Below, piece by piece: positions 17,725-25,051 of a DNA stretch of 46,747 bases. The DNA lies in NCBI RefSeq assembly GCF_014193375.1, contig NZ_JACHZF010000001.1, positions 62,035 through 108,781 on the forward strand. Direction: 5' to 3'. The stretch is from Halomonas campaniensis (GTDB taxonomy: Bacteria; Pseudomonadota; Gammaproteobacteria; Pseudomonadales; Halomonadaceae). How positions within the stretch are numbered: the first letter of the stretch is position 1; each line of letters begins with the position of its first letter. Both the position numbers and the translations under genes were made by a program. The notes below the pieces were generated by a model. That model made no database searches. It was not told where the DNA came from and was given only the letters and a program-made list of their open reading frames with translations.

Positions 17725-18372
17725 ATGCCCATGTCAGCCAACCGCAGGAAACCGGCCCGTCGCCTCCCGGTCCGCCTCGCCATCCCGCTGCTGGTGCTCT
17801 GCGGTCTCGGCGCCTCCCCCGGGCAGGCCGAGCACGCCGCCACGCTCGACAGCCCCTACCGGGAGGTGACCGAGGTCGCCCCGCCCGGCTACGACAACGA
17901 CCTCCTTGGGGACACGCTCTGCCTGCCCGCCGAACGCCGCATGGGCCACCAGACCCCCTTCGAGGCCTGGCGGGCGCGCACCGCCACCGGCAGCGACCAG
18001 GAGCGGGTCATCGGCGTGGTGCTGCCGGTGGTGACCGGCCGCGGCTATCACGGCGATATCTCACTGGTGGTCGGCATCGACGCCGAGGGGGCCATCACCG
18101 GCGCCCGGGTCACCGACCATCACGAGACCCAGGGGCTCGGGGATGCCATCGAGACGCGCCGCAGCGACTGGATCCGCCAGTTCGACGGCCGCTCCCTGGA
18201 CGACCCCGCCGGCGGCTGGGCACTGCGGGGGGACGGCGGCGAGTTCGACGGGCTCAGCGGTGCCACGGTCACGGCCCGGGCGGTGGTCAGCGCGGTGCAT
18301 CAGGCGCTCTGCTACTTCGACCTGCACCGGGAGCGGCTGCTCGCCCCTGACGCGGAGCGTGCCGCCCCCTGA
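17725..18372 (+). CDS. RnfG-like FMN-binding periplasmic protein
   Basis: This 215-residue protein has an N-terminal signal or anchor (about 15-35, LAIPLLVLCGLGASPGQA) and an FMN-binding domain. Family marks are ITGARVTDHHETQGLGDAIE, close to the RnfG segment with HxETPGLGD, and SGATVTARAVV, the site where FMN is linked to Thr in RnfG/NqrC. It starts at the ATG with GAGGAG ten bases upstream; a second ATG is six bases on. No other rnf membrane subunit is adjacent. It may be a stand-alone flavoprotein electron carrier, or a remnant of a lost rnf operon. Confidence 0.8.
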   Translation: MPMSANRRKPARRLPVRLAIPLLVLCGLGASPGQAEHAATLDSPYREVTEVAPPGYDNDLLGDTLCLPAERRMGHQTPFEAWRARTATGSDQERVIGVVLPVVTGRGYHGDISLVVGIDAEGAITGARVTDHHETQGLGDAIETRRSDWIRQFDGRSLDDPAGGWALRGDGGEFDGLSGATVTARAVVSAVHQALCYFDLHRERLLAPDAERAAP

Positions 18373-18460
18373 GGCCGGGGCAGCCGCGGCTTTGCATCGG
18401 CGTCCCGCCTGGTGGACGATAGGGCCCACAACAACACCATAACGCCACCCGAGCCGGCCC

Positions 18461-19537
18461 ATGCGAATTCACGACCGTCCCATCCAGGAGCGCATCGAGG
18501 CGCTGCTGGCCCTCTCGCGGGAGCATGCCGCGACCTACTGCAGCCCCTCGGCATCCCTCTCCCGGGAGCGCTACCTGGCCCGCCACCCCACCCGCATCCT
18601 GGCCATGAAGTGCATGGACGGGCGCCTCCACCTGCCCCATGCCACCCGCACGCCGCTGGGCATCATCACCCCCTTTCGCAACCTGGGCGGGATCTTCGAC
18701 CTGGGCTGGCCCTACCTGGGGGAGATCCTCACCGACGCCGTGGGCGAGGCGATACGCGCCGGCAACGGGGTGCTGCTGGTGATCACCTACCACTTCTCGC
18801 GGGGCAGCAAGGCGCGAGGCTGCGCCGGCTTCGACTGTGACCACCGGGCCGCCCTGGCCCACGCCCGGCAGATCCAGGCCCAGGCGGAGCGGCTGTTCGG
18901 GCGCGACCGTCGCAACGTCTACCCGCTGGTCTGCGGGTTCGAGACCGACAGCGACGCCCTGATCGTCCACGGCGAAGGCGACGCCATCCTGGACCTCGGC
19001 ACCCTGGCAGAGGATGCCGCCCCGGGCCTCGAGCGGCGCCTGGCCGCGCTCTGCCCGGACATGGCCGCGGACATCCGTCGCGACCTGCTGCCGCTGCTCG
19101 CCGGCAACCTGGCCCACGTCGCCGCGCTGCGGGGCGTGGCCCGCGACCTCGACATCGAGCACCGCGAGTGGGTGATCTGCGTCGGCCGCGGCTTCGACTT
19201 CCTCCACCTGCCCAACACCGCCCTGATCATCGGCCCCTACGGCCCCGACCTGGCCGAGCCCATCGGTACCGCCGCCGACATCATCGATGCCAACATGGCC
19301 GCCGGGCGCATTCCCGACGACGGCTTCATGCTGCTCGCCTCGACGCCCTACCAGGCGGTCGGGGTCGACCGCGCCCGCGCCGAGCTGAAGTCGCGCTTCC
19401 TGGCGGACTTCGCCGCCCGGGTGATCCAGCGCCAGCATCCGCGCCTGGCCGAACGCATGCGCAGCCACACCGCCGTGGTGCACTGGCCGACCCGCCGCCT
19501 GGAACGGCTCGACGGCAGCACGGGAGGTCCGACCTGA
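18461..19537 (+). CDS. Carboxysomal-type (CsoSCA-like) beta-carbonic anhydrase, stand-alone
   Basis: This 358-residue protein has beta-carbonic-anhydrase zinc ligands: Cys51 in C-M-D-G-R (the Cys-x-Asp-x-Arg signature, with Asp53 and Arg55), His111 and Cys121 (YHFSRGSKARGCAGF). The overall segments look like the carboxysome shell carbonic anhydrase family rather than the common short beta enzymes. There is no signal peptide, so it should act in the cytoplasm on CO2/bicarbonate. No RuBisCO or carboxysome gene is present. Its stop overlaps the start of the next gene (TGATG). The zinc site is clear; the subfamily call is from memory. Confidence 0.72.
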   Translation: MRIHDRPIQERIEALLALSREHAATYCSPSASLSRERYLARHPTRILAMKCMDGRLHLPHATRTPLGIITPFRNLGGIFDLGWPYLGEILTDAVGEAIRAGNGVLLVITYHFSRGSKARGCAGFDCDHRAALAHARQIQAQAERLFGRDRRNVYPLVCGFETDSDALIVHGEGDAILDLGTLAEDAAPGLERRLAALCPDMAADIRRDLLPLLAGNLAHVAALRGVARDLDIEHREWVICVGRGFDFLHLPNTALIIGPYGPDLAEPIGTAADIIDANMAAGRIPDDGFMLLASTPYQAVGVDRARAELKSRFLADFAARVIQRQHPRLAERMRSHTAVVHWPTRRLERLDGSTGGPT

Positions 19538-20313
19538 TGGAATGGCTCAAGTACCTGCTGCTGCCGCCGCTGGTGAACGTGCTGCTGATCCTGGCGGGGC
19601 TGCTGCTGGGCGCACGCCGGCTGTTCGGGGGGCTGCTGCTGACCCTGGGGCTGGCCAGCCTGCTGCTGCTCGCCACCCCCTGGGCCAGCCACGCCCTGCG
19701 CCAGGGCCTGGAGCCGCCACCCCTGCCGGGCCCGACGGCGCTGCGCGGCGCCCAGGCCATCGTGATCCTGGGTGGTGGCCGCGACCATGTCGCCCCGGAG
19801 TTCGGCTGGGGCGACGCCCCCGCCAATGCCACCTGGCGGCGGCTGGCCTATGGCGCCCACCTGCATCGCGAGAGCGGCCTGCCCATCCTGGTCAGCGGCG
19901 GCCGCGTCCACGACGAGCACAGCGCCGAGGCCAGCCTGATGGCCGCGGCGCTGCGCGAGGTGTTCGACGTGCCGGTGCGCTGGATGGAGGGCGAGAGCCG
20001 CCGCACGGCGGAGAACGCCCGGTTCAGTGCCGCCATGCTGGGGGCCGCCGGCATCGAGCGGGTGGCCCTGGTCTCCCAGGCCTGGCACCTGCCCCGTGCC
20101 GGTGCGGAGTTCGAGCGGGCCGGGCTGACGGTGATCCTCGCCCCCACCGAGTTCGCCAGTGCCCCGCCCGCGGGGCTCCACGGCTGGATTCCCCGCGCCT
20201 ATCACCTCAACGAGAGCACCCGGGCCCTGCACGAGTGGCTGGGGCGCGCCGTGCTGCAGGTCCGAACCCGCCTGCTGGAGCGCCATCGCGGCGGCGCCGA
20301 CGAGGAGGCATAG
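19537..20313 (+). CDS. ElyC/SanA/YdcF-family (DUF218) membrane protein
   Basis: This 258-residue protein begins at the ATG at 19537, overlapping the previous stop. Two hydrophobic segments (about 7-27 and 32-55) precede a DUF218 domain: AIVILGGGRDH, PILVSGGRVHDEHSAEA, GESRRTAENARFSAAMLGAAG and VSQAWHLPRAGAEFERAG. This matches ElyC/YdcF proteins, of which ElyC affects peptidoglycan and enterobacterial common antigen metabolism. The biochemical activity is not settled for the family. Coupling to a carbonic anhydrase is unusual and unexplained. Confidence 0.85.
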   Translation: MEWLKYLLLPPLVNVLLILAGLLLGARRLFGGLLLTLGLASLLLLATPWASHALRQGLEPPPLPGPTALRGAQAIVILGGGRDHVAPEFGWGDAPANATWRRLAYGAHLHRESGLPILVSGGRVHDEHSAEASLMAAALREVFDVPVRWMEGESRRTAENARFSAAMLGAAGIERVALVSQAWHLPRAGAEFERAGLTVILAPTEFASAPPAGLHGWIPRAYHLNESTRALHEWLGRAVLQVRTRLLERHRGGADEEA

Positions 20314-20350
20314 CCGGCAGCGGCACGCGGTCTGGTATCGCGACGCCTCG

Positions 20351-21358
20351 CTAGAAGCCCTCGCCCTCGAGGCGATCGGCCAGCCCCTCGAGGATCTCGA
20401 GGCCCTGGACATCGGTGGGCAGCCAGGGGAGCCGCGGTCGCGGCAGGTGGCCAAGCTCCTCGTCGATGCGCGCCAGGTAGGTCGCCTCCTGCTCGCGGCG
20501 CGCGCGCAGGAAGTCGCCGTCGGCCTCCTCGGGGATCACCCGGTTCACCAGGGTGCCGGCCACCGGGATATGCACCTCCTCCAGGGCCCGCACGGCACGG
20601 ACGGTCTCGAGGATCGGCAGGCGTTCGGGGGTCATCACGAACAGGAAGCCCGTCTCCTCGGCGTTCTCGATGCGCCGCCGTGCCCGGTGGAACAGGCGCC
20701 GCCGCTCGATGAGGGTGCGCGCCACGTCCCGGGTGCGCTCGTCGAGGTCGGCCAGCGGGTCCTCCTCCGGATCGTCGAGGGGCGAGGCCAGGTCGCGGCC
20801 ACGCCGGGGCGTCAGGTGCGAGAGCACCTTGCCCAGCTCCTCCGACTTGCGGTTGTGGGCCAGCAGGCCGTCGGTCCAGGCGGCCATGGCCTCGGGCAGG
20901 GTCAACAGCCGCAGGGTGTGGCCGGTGGGCGCGGTATCGATGATGATCAGGTCCCAGGGCGCCGCGTCATCGGTGACCAGCCGCGACAGCCGCTCCAGCA
21001 GGGCCGCTTCCTGGGTGCCCGGGGACTGCCGGGTCAGCCGCATCTGCCGCTCGAGCTCCTTCATCATCTCCGGGGCCGCGTAGCGACGCATCTGCTCGGT
21101 GACCCGCGCAAGGTGGGCCTCCACCTCGGCGTCCGGGTCGATCTCCATGGCGTCCAGGTTGGGCAGCAGCCGACGCGGCACATCGCCCAGCTCCCGGTCG
21201 AAGACGTCGCCCAGGCTATGGGCCGGGTCGGTGGAGACCACCAGCACCCGCCGGCCCCGCCTCGCCGCCAGCACCGCCAGGGCCGCCGACACCGTGGTCT
21301 TGCCGACCCCGCCCTTGCCGCCCACCCACAGCAGGCGCTTGTTCAGCAGTTCTTTCAT
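20351..21358 (-). CDS. ArsA/Get3-family ATPase without cysteines
   Basis: This 335-residue cytosolic ATPase has the deviant Walker A of the ArsA/Get3/MinD group (GGKGGVGKTT, 13-22), switch I with STDPAHSLGD, and IIIDTAPTGHTLRLL. It has no Cys at all, so it lacks both the arsenite-binding cysteines of ArsA and the zinc CxxC of Get3. Arsenite transport is therefore unlikely. It lies 7 bp after the small CC-ended protein and is last in the cstA operon, which suggests a role in handling that partner or CstA. Confidence 0.88.
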   Translation of the reverse strand: MKELLNKRLLWVGGKGGVGKTTVSAALAVLAARRGRRVLVVSTDPAHSLGDVFDRELGDVPRRLLPNLDAMEIDPDAEVEAHLARVTEQMRRYAAPEMMKELERQMRLTRQSPGTQEAALLERLSRLVTDDAAPWDLIIIDTAPTGHTLRLLTLPEAMAAWTDGLLAHNRKSEELGKVLSHLTPRRGRDLASPLDDPEEDPLADLDERTRDVARTLIERRRLFHRARRRIENAEETGFLFVMTPERLPILETVRAVRALEEVHIPVAGTLVNRVIPEEADGDFLRARREQEATYLARIDEELGHLPRPRLPWLPTDVQGLEILEGLADRLEGEGF

Positions 21359-21365
21359 GAGGGCC

Positions 21366-21668
21366 TCAGCAGCACTTGAAATGATCCAGCGGCGAGCGCT
21401 CCATGCCCATGCGCCGGTGCCAGTCGTGGAAGCGCTCCAGCAGCAGGGGCTGCAGCTCCAGGGTGTAGTAGGCCGCCGGGTTGGGCACGCCCATCATCTC
21501 CGAGAACACCAGCAGCATGAAGAGGTCATCCTCGTCTCGCCGGGCGCGGGCGATGGCGCCCCGGTAACGGGAGGAGTAGACCTCCTCCGCGAAGAAACGG
21601 GCCTGGCTCAGCCAGGCCCGAATCCGTTCGAGACGAGGATCATGACCGCGGTCATGATCGTCGTTCAT
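21366..21668 (-). CDS. cory-CC-star-type small protein
   Basis: This 100-residue protein ends in His-Phe-Lys-Cys-Cys at the stop codon, the hallmark of the family called cory-CC-star, found beside cstA-like genes in actinobacteria and others (name recalled, not looked up). It is hydrophilic, helical and has no signal peptide. The centre has FMLLVFSEMMGVPNPAAYYTLELQP. It lies 17 bp after cstA and 7 bp before the ATPase gene, clearly one operon. The function is unknown; the terminal Cys pair could bind metal, form a disulfide or be modified. Confidence 0.8.
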   Translation of the reverse strand: MNDDHDRGHDPRLERIRAWLSQARFFAEEVYSSRYRGAIARARRDEDDLFMLLVFSEMMGVPNPAAYYTLELQPLLLERFHDWHRRMGMERSPLDHFKCC

Positions 21669-21685
21669 GGGTCACACTCCCGTTG

Positions 21686-23362
21686 TCACTTCTGCTCGGC
21701 GACCATCTCGGCGCGCGAGCGCTTGAGCGCCGAGGCACACTCCATGGCCACCATGATGGCCGCGACCAGCACCACGATGTCCAGTACCAGCAGGAAGTAG
21801 TTGCCCTGCTCGAAGAAGCTGCGCAGCTGGATCAGCAGCGCGGCGATGGTCATCACCAGCAGCAGGCAGAGCGGTACCAGGGTATAGATCATCGGGCGGC
21901 GCAGGCGCACCAGCATCACCGTGATGACCAGCAGGGTCAGGCCGGCCAGCAGCTGGTTGGTGGTGCCGAACAGCGGCCAGATGATCAGTCCGCCGGAGCC
22001 GTCGGCGCCGCCGGCACCGAAGGCCAGCAGCAGGCAGCTGCCCACGGCCAGCAGGGTGGCGATGACCGGCTTTTTCATCCAGGCCTGGTTATAGATCTCG
22101 CCCCACTCCTGGAAGATATAGCGCTGCAGACGCAGGCCGGTGTCCATGGTAGTGCCGGCGAACAGCGCTGCCATCACGGTGAGCAGGGTCGCCGCGGTGG
22201 CCTCGGGCAGGCCGATGCCGTTGTGGATGATGAAGGCGCCGCCCTCCACGAAGGCGTTGACGCCGCCCTGGCCGAAGGCGGTGTACATCGCCTCCCAGTC
22301 GGCCAGGGTGGCGAAGCCGGCGGTGGCCGCGAGGATGGCGGCCAGGGCCAGCATGCCCTCGCCGATGGCACCGAAGTAGCCGACGAAGCGCGCGTCGGTC
22401 TCCTTGTTGAGCTGCTTGGAGGTGGTGCCGGAGGAGACCAGGCCGTGGAAGCCGGAGATGGCGCCGCAGGCGATGGTCACGAACAGCAGCGGCAGCAGCG
22501 ACGGCGTGCCGGCGGGCACGTTGTCGTTGAAGGCCGGGGCCACCATGGTCGGGTTCATCAGTACGATGGCACCGTAGAGCACGATCAGGCCGATGAACAG
22601 CTGCAGGCCGTTGATGTAGTCGCGCGGCTGCAGCAGCACCCACACCGGCAGCAGCGAGGCGATGGCGGCATAGGCGAAGAGGATCAGGATCCACACCGCG
22701 TTGCCGGAGAGGCCAGCCACCTCGGCGGGCATCTGCAGCGGCACGGAGGGCCCGATGCCGATCAGCGCATAGAGGCAGACCACGCCGATGATCGAGACCA
22801 TGGGAAGGCTCAGCATGCGGCGGTAGATCAGCTGGCCGATGACCAGGGCCACCAGGATGGCGCCCCACACCGGCACCACGGCGCTCGAGAAGTTCATCAT
22901 CAGCCCGGCGATCACCACGGCGAACACCGCGTTGACCATCAGCAGCACCAGGAAGATGACGATCATGAAGATGCTGCGGGCGCGCTTGCCGACCACGTCG
23001 CCGGTCAGGGCACCGACGGACTTGGCCTTGTTGCGCACGCTGGACCAGATGGCGCCGGAGTCATGCACCCCGGCGAAAAAGATGGTGCCGAACACCACCC
23101 ACAGGAAGGCCGGCAGCCAGCCCCAGATCACCGCAATGGCCGGCCCCACGATGGGCGCGGCCCCGGCGACCGAGGTGAAGTGGTGGCCCCACAGCACGAA
23201 GCGGTTGGTGGGCACGAAATCGACGCCATCCTCGTACTCGTGGGCGGGCGTCTGGAAGTCGGGATCCAGTCGGTAGATCTTCTCGGCGATGAACTTCGAG
23301 TACAGGAAGTACCCGGCCGCCATCGCGGCAAGACCCAGGACCAGTAGGACGATGGCACTCAT
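21686..23362 (-). CDS. cstA: CstA-family carbon starvation transporter
   Basis: CstA-family proteins are inner-membrane transporters; E. coli CstA and the related BtsT take up peptides or pyruvate when carbon is scarce. The 558-residue protein has around 15 hydrophobic segments and family segments such as RFVLWGHHFTSVAGAAPIVG, HDSGAIWSSVRN, FHGLVSSGTTSKQ and FGTTNQLLAGLTL. AAGGAG precedes the ATG. It is shorter than E. coli CstA (701). It is first in an operon with the CC-star protein and the ATPase, suggesting that these serve the transporter. Confidence 0.92.
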   Translation of the reverse strand: MSAIVLLVLGLAAMAAGYFLYSKFIAEKIYRLDPDFQTPAHEYEDGVDFVPTNRFVLWGHHFTSVAGAAPIVGPAIAVIWGWLPAFLWVVFGTIFFAGVHDSGAIWSSVRNKAKSVGALTGDVVGKRARSIFMIVIFLVLLMVNAVFAVVIAGLMMNFSSAVVPVWGAILVALVIGQLIYRRMLSLPMVSIIGVVCLYALIGIGPSVPLQMPAEVAGLSGNAVWILILFAYAAIASLLPVWVLLQPRDYINGLQLFIGLIVLYGAIVLMNPTMVAPAFNDNVPAGTPSLLPLLFVTIACGAISGFHGLVSSGTTSKQLNKETDARFVGYFGAIGEGMLALAAILAATAGFATLADWEAMYTAFGQGGVNAFVEGGAFIIHNGIGLPEATAATLLTVMAALFAGTTMDTGLRLQRYIFQEWGEIYNQAWMKKPVIATLLAVGSCLLLAFGAGGADGSGGLIIWPLFGTTNQLLAGLTLLVITVMLVRLRRPMIYTLVPLCLLLVMTIAALLIQLRSFFEQGNYFLLVLDIVVLVAAIMVAMECASALKRSRAEMVAEQK

Positions 23363-23579
23363 TGGGCTCTCCTTGGCGGGAGGGGATCGGCGGATGGGCA
23401 GGCGAAATTGCGTCGCCTGCTAAGCAAACAGGGGCCAATGGTCTTACCTTGTGACCGGCAAGTCCATCGGCATGCCCTGATATGAGCACCTGTTGCAACC
23501 AAAGTCGTAGAGTCATGGCCACCTGCCGGGCCCTAGGCTGGCGTGACCCTCACCTGACGACCCGGAGCGAACCGAAACG

Positions 23580-23864
23580 ATGCAAGCGCTGATCCTTCCC
23601 CTGGCCATGGCGGCTGCCTTCGGCGCCTTCGTCGGCACCCTCTACCGCCTGTCGCGGCGCCCAGGCCATGAGCGCCCCCTGCTGTTCACCCTGGTGGGCC
23701 TGGTCGCCGGCATCACCGGCTTCCTGCTCCACCAGCTGCTGGTCTGGGTAACCGGCGCCCCCGCCTGGCTGCTGCCGCTACTGGTGGTGCTCCAGGTGTG
23801 GCTCTGGCTGGGCCCGCTGGGTCCCGCCTCGCGCCGCCCCCGCCAGGACCATCCGGGGCGCTGA
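23580..23864 (+). CDS. Small membrane protein, unknown
   Basis: This is a 94-residue protein with three hydrophobic segments (about 3-22, 36-56 and 63-80) and a basic C-terminal tail. GGAGCG lies before the ATG. I do not recognise the family. It is divergent from cstA and convergent with the next GST gene, only 3 bp apart. It could be a real gene unique to this lineage; coding support is moderate. Confidence 0.6.
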   Translation: MQALILPLAMAAAFGAFVGTLYRLSRRPGHERPLLFTLVGLVAGITGFLLHQLLVWVTGAPAWLLPLLVVLQVWLWLGPLGPASRRPRQDHPGR

Positions 23865-23867
23865 GGC

Positions 23868-24545
23868 TCAGCCGAGGCTGAACTCCCCGACCCGGTCCAC
23901 CGCCCGCCGATAGGCCTCGCGTTCGCGGCAGGCCCCGAGGAAGGCCGCCAGGCGGGGGTGCTCCACGAGGCGGCCACCGGCCTCCAGCGCCAGCACCGGG
24001 AAGCTCATCTGGATGTCCGCGGCGCTGAAGGACTCGCCGGCGAACCAGGGGCTCGCCTCGAGCGCCGCTTCCCAGTAGTCCATCAGCTGGCGGACCTCGG
24101 GTCCCAGGTACTGCTGCTCCACGCCGCGGGCGAACAGCCGCCCCAGCGGCCTGGCCAGCGCCGGCACCGGCGGCCGGCCGAGCCGGGAGAAGACCAGGCG
24201 CATCACCAGCGGTGGCATCGCCGACCCCTCCGCATGGTGCAGCCAGAAGCGGTAGCGCTCGTGGGCCTCGCTGCCCGCGGGCGGGGCCAGCCGGTCGTCC
24301 CGGTCATGGTGCGCCACCAGGTAGTCGATGATCGCGCCCGACTCGGCGATCGCCCGCCCCCCGCGCCCCTCGTCGGTGATCACCGGGGACTTGCCCAGGG
24401 GGTGGACCGCCCTCAGCGAGTCCGGGGCCAGCAGGGTCGCCGGATCCCGTCGGTAGGTGACGATCTCGTGGTCGACCCCGAGCTCCTCCAGCAGCCAGGC
24501 GATGCGCTGCGAGCGCGAGTTCTCCAGGTGGTGCAGCTTGATCAT
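23868..24545 (-). CDS. Glutathione S-transferase family protein
   Basis: This is a 225-residue GST-fold protein. The frame opens at 24578, but the ATG at 24545, with GGGAG upstream, gives MIKLHHLENSRSQRIAWLLE, the usual start of this subfamily. The thioredoxin-like half includes NSRSQR (Ser likely activating glutathione), HPLGKSPVI and the glutathione-binding ESGAIIDYL; the helical half includes FSAADIQMSFP. The substrate is unknown. It is a separate unit between two plus-strand genes. Confidence 0.87.
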   Translation of the reverse strand: MIKLHHLENSRSQRIAWLLEELGVDHEIVTYRRDPATLLAPDSLRAVHPLGKSPVITDEGRGGRAIAESGAIIDYLVAHHDRDDRLAPPAGSEAHERYRFWLHHAEGSAMPPLVMRLVFSRLGRPPVPALARPLGRLFARGVEQQYLGPEVRQLMDYWEAALEASPWFAGESFSAADIQMSFPVLALEAGGRLVEHPRLAAFLGACREREAYRRAVDRVGEFSLG

Positions 24546-24620
24546 CTCGTGCTCCCGTCGATTCCATGAACCCCGCACCCTAGCATGCCCATCTCGCGCC
24601 GTGTCCTGCCAAGGTCGCCT

Positions 24621-24648
24621 TTGCCGGGGTCGTGGCGACCACTAGACT
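24621..24648 (+). promoter_or_regulatory. Sigma70-like promoter of the receiver/exonuclease cluster
   Basis: TTGCCG, a 16-bp spacer, then TAGACT, ending 31 bp before the response-regulator ATG. Confidence 0.5.
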
Positions 24649-24679
24649 GACCCTCAACAACGAATAACAGGAGGTCACC

Positions 24680-25051
24680 ATGGCCAAGGTGCTGGTGGTG
24701 GACGATGAGGCCAATATCGTCCTGTCGCTGGAGTTTCTGATGCAGCAGGCCGGCTTCGAGGTGGTCACCGCCGAGGATGGCGAGACGGCCCTGGCGAGGG
24801 TCGCCGAGGGCGCACCGGACCTGGTGCTGCTCGACATCAGCCTGCCGGGGATCAGCGGCTTCGACGTGCTCGAGCGGCTGCGGGCCGATCCCGCCCATGC
24901 CCGGCTGCCGATCATCATGCTCACGGCCCACGGCCGCGAAGTGGAGCGCGAGAAGGGCATGGCGCTGGGCGCCGACGACTACATCACCAAGCCCTTCTCC
25001 ACCCAGGCCCTGGTCGACAAGGTCAAGACGCTGCTCTCCGAGGTCTCCTGA
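24680..25051 (+). CDS. Single-domain response regulator
   Basis: This is a 123-residue CheY-like receiver with no output domain. The acidic pocket (VDDE at 7-10), phosphoacceptor Asp52 in LLDISLPG, Thr82 and Lys104 (YITKPF) are all present, so it should accept phosphate. AGGAGG precedes the ATG. Its stop overlaps the start of the membrane-exonuclease gene (TGATG), implying coupled expression. The SSS-type histidine kinase two genes downstream is the obvious phosphodonor candidate. Confidence 0.93.
   Translation: MAKVLVVDDEANIVLSLEFLMQQAGFEVVTAEDGETALARVAEGAPDLVLLDISLPGISGFDVLERLRADPAHARLPIIMLTAHGREVEREKGMALGADDYITKPFSTQALVDKVKTLLSEVS

Noticed and set aside
18461..19537. Carboxysome locus
   Set aside because: Only the carbonic-anhydrase-like gene is present; no shell protein or RuBisCO gene is in the window.
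20351..21358. Arsenite efflux ATPase
   Set aside because: There are no cysteines for metalloid binding, and no arsB, arsC or arsR gene is nearby; the operon is with cstA.
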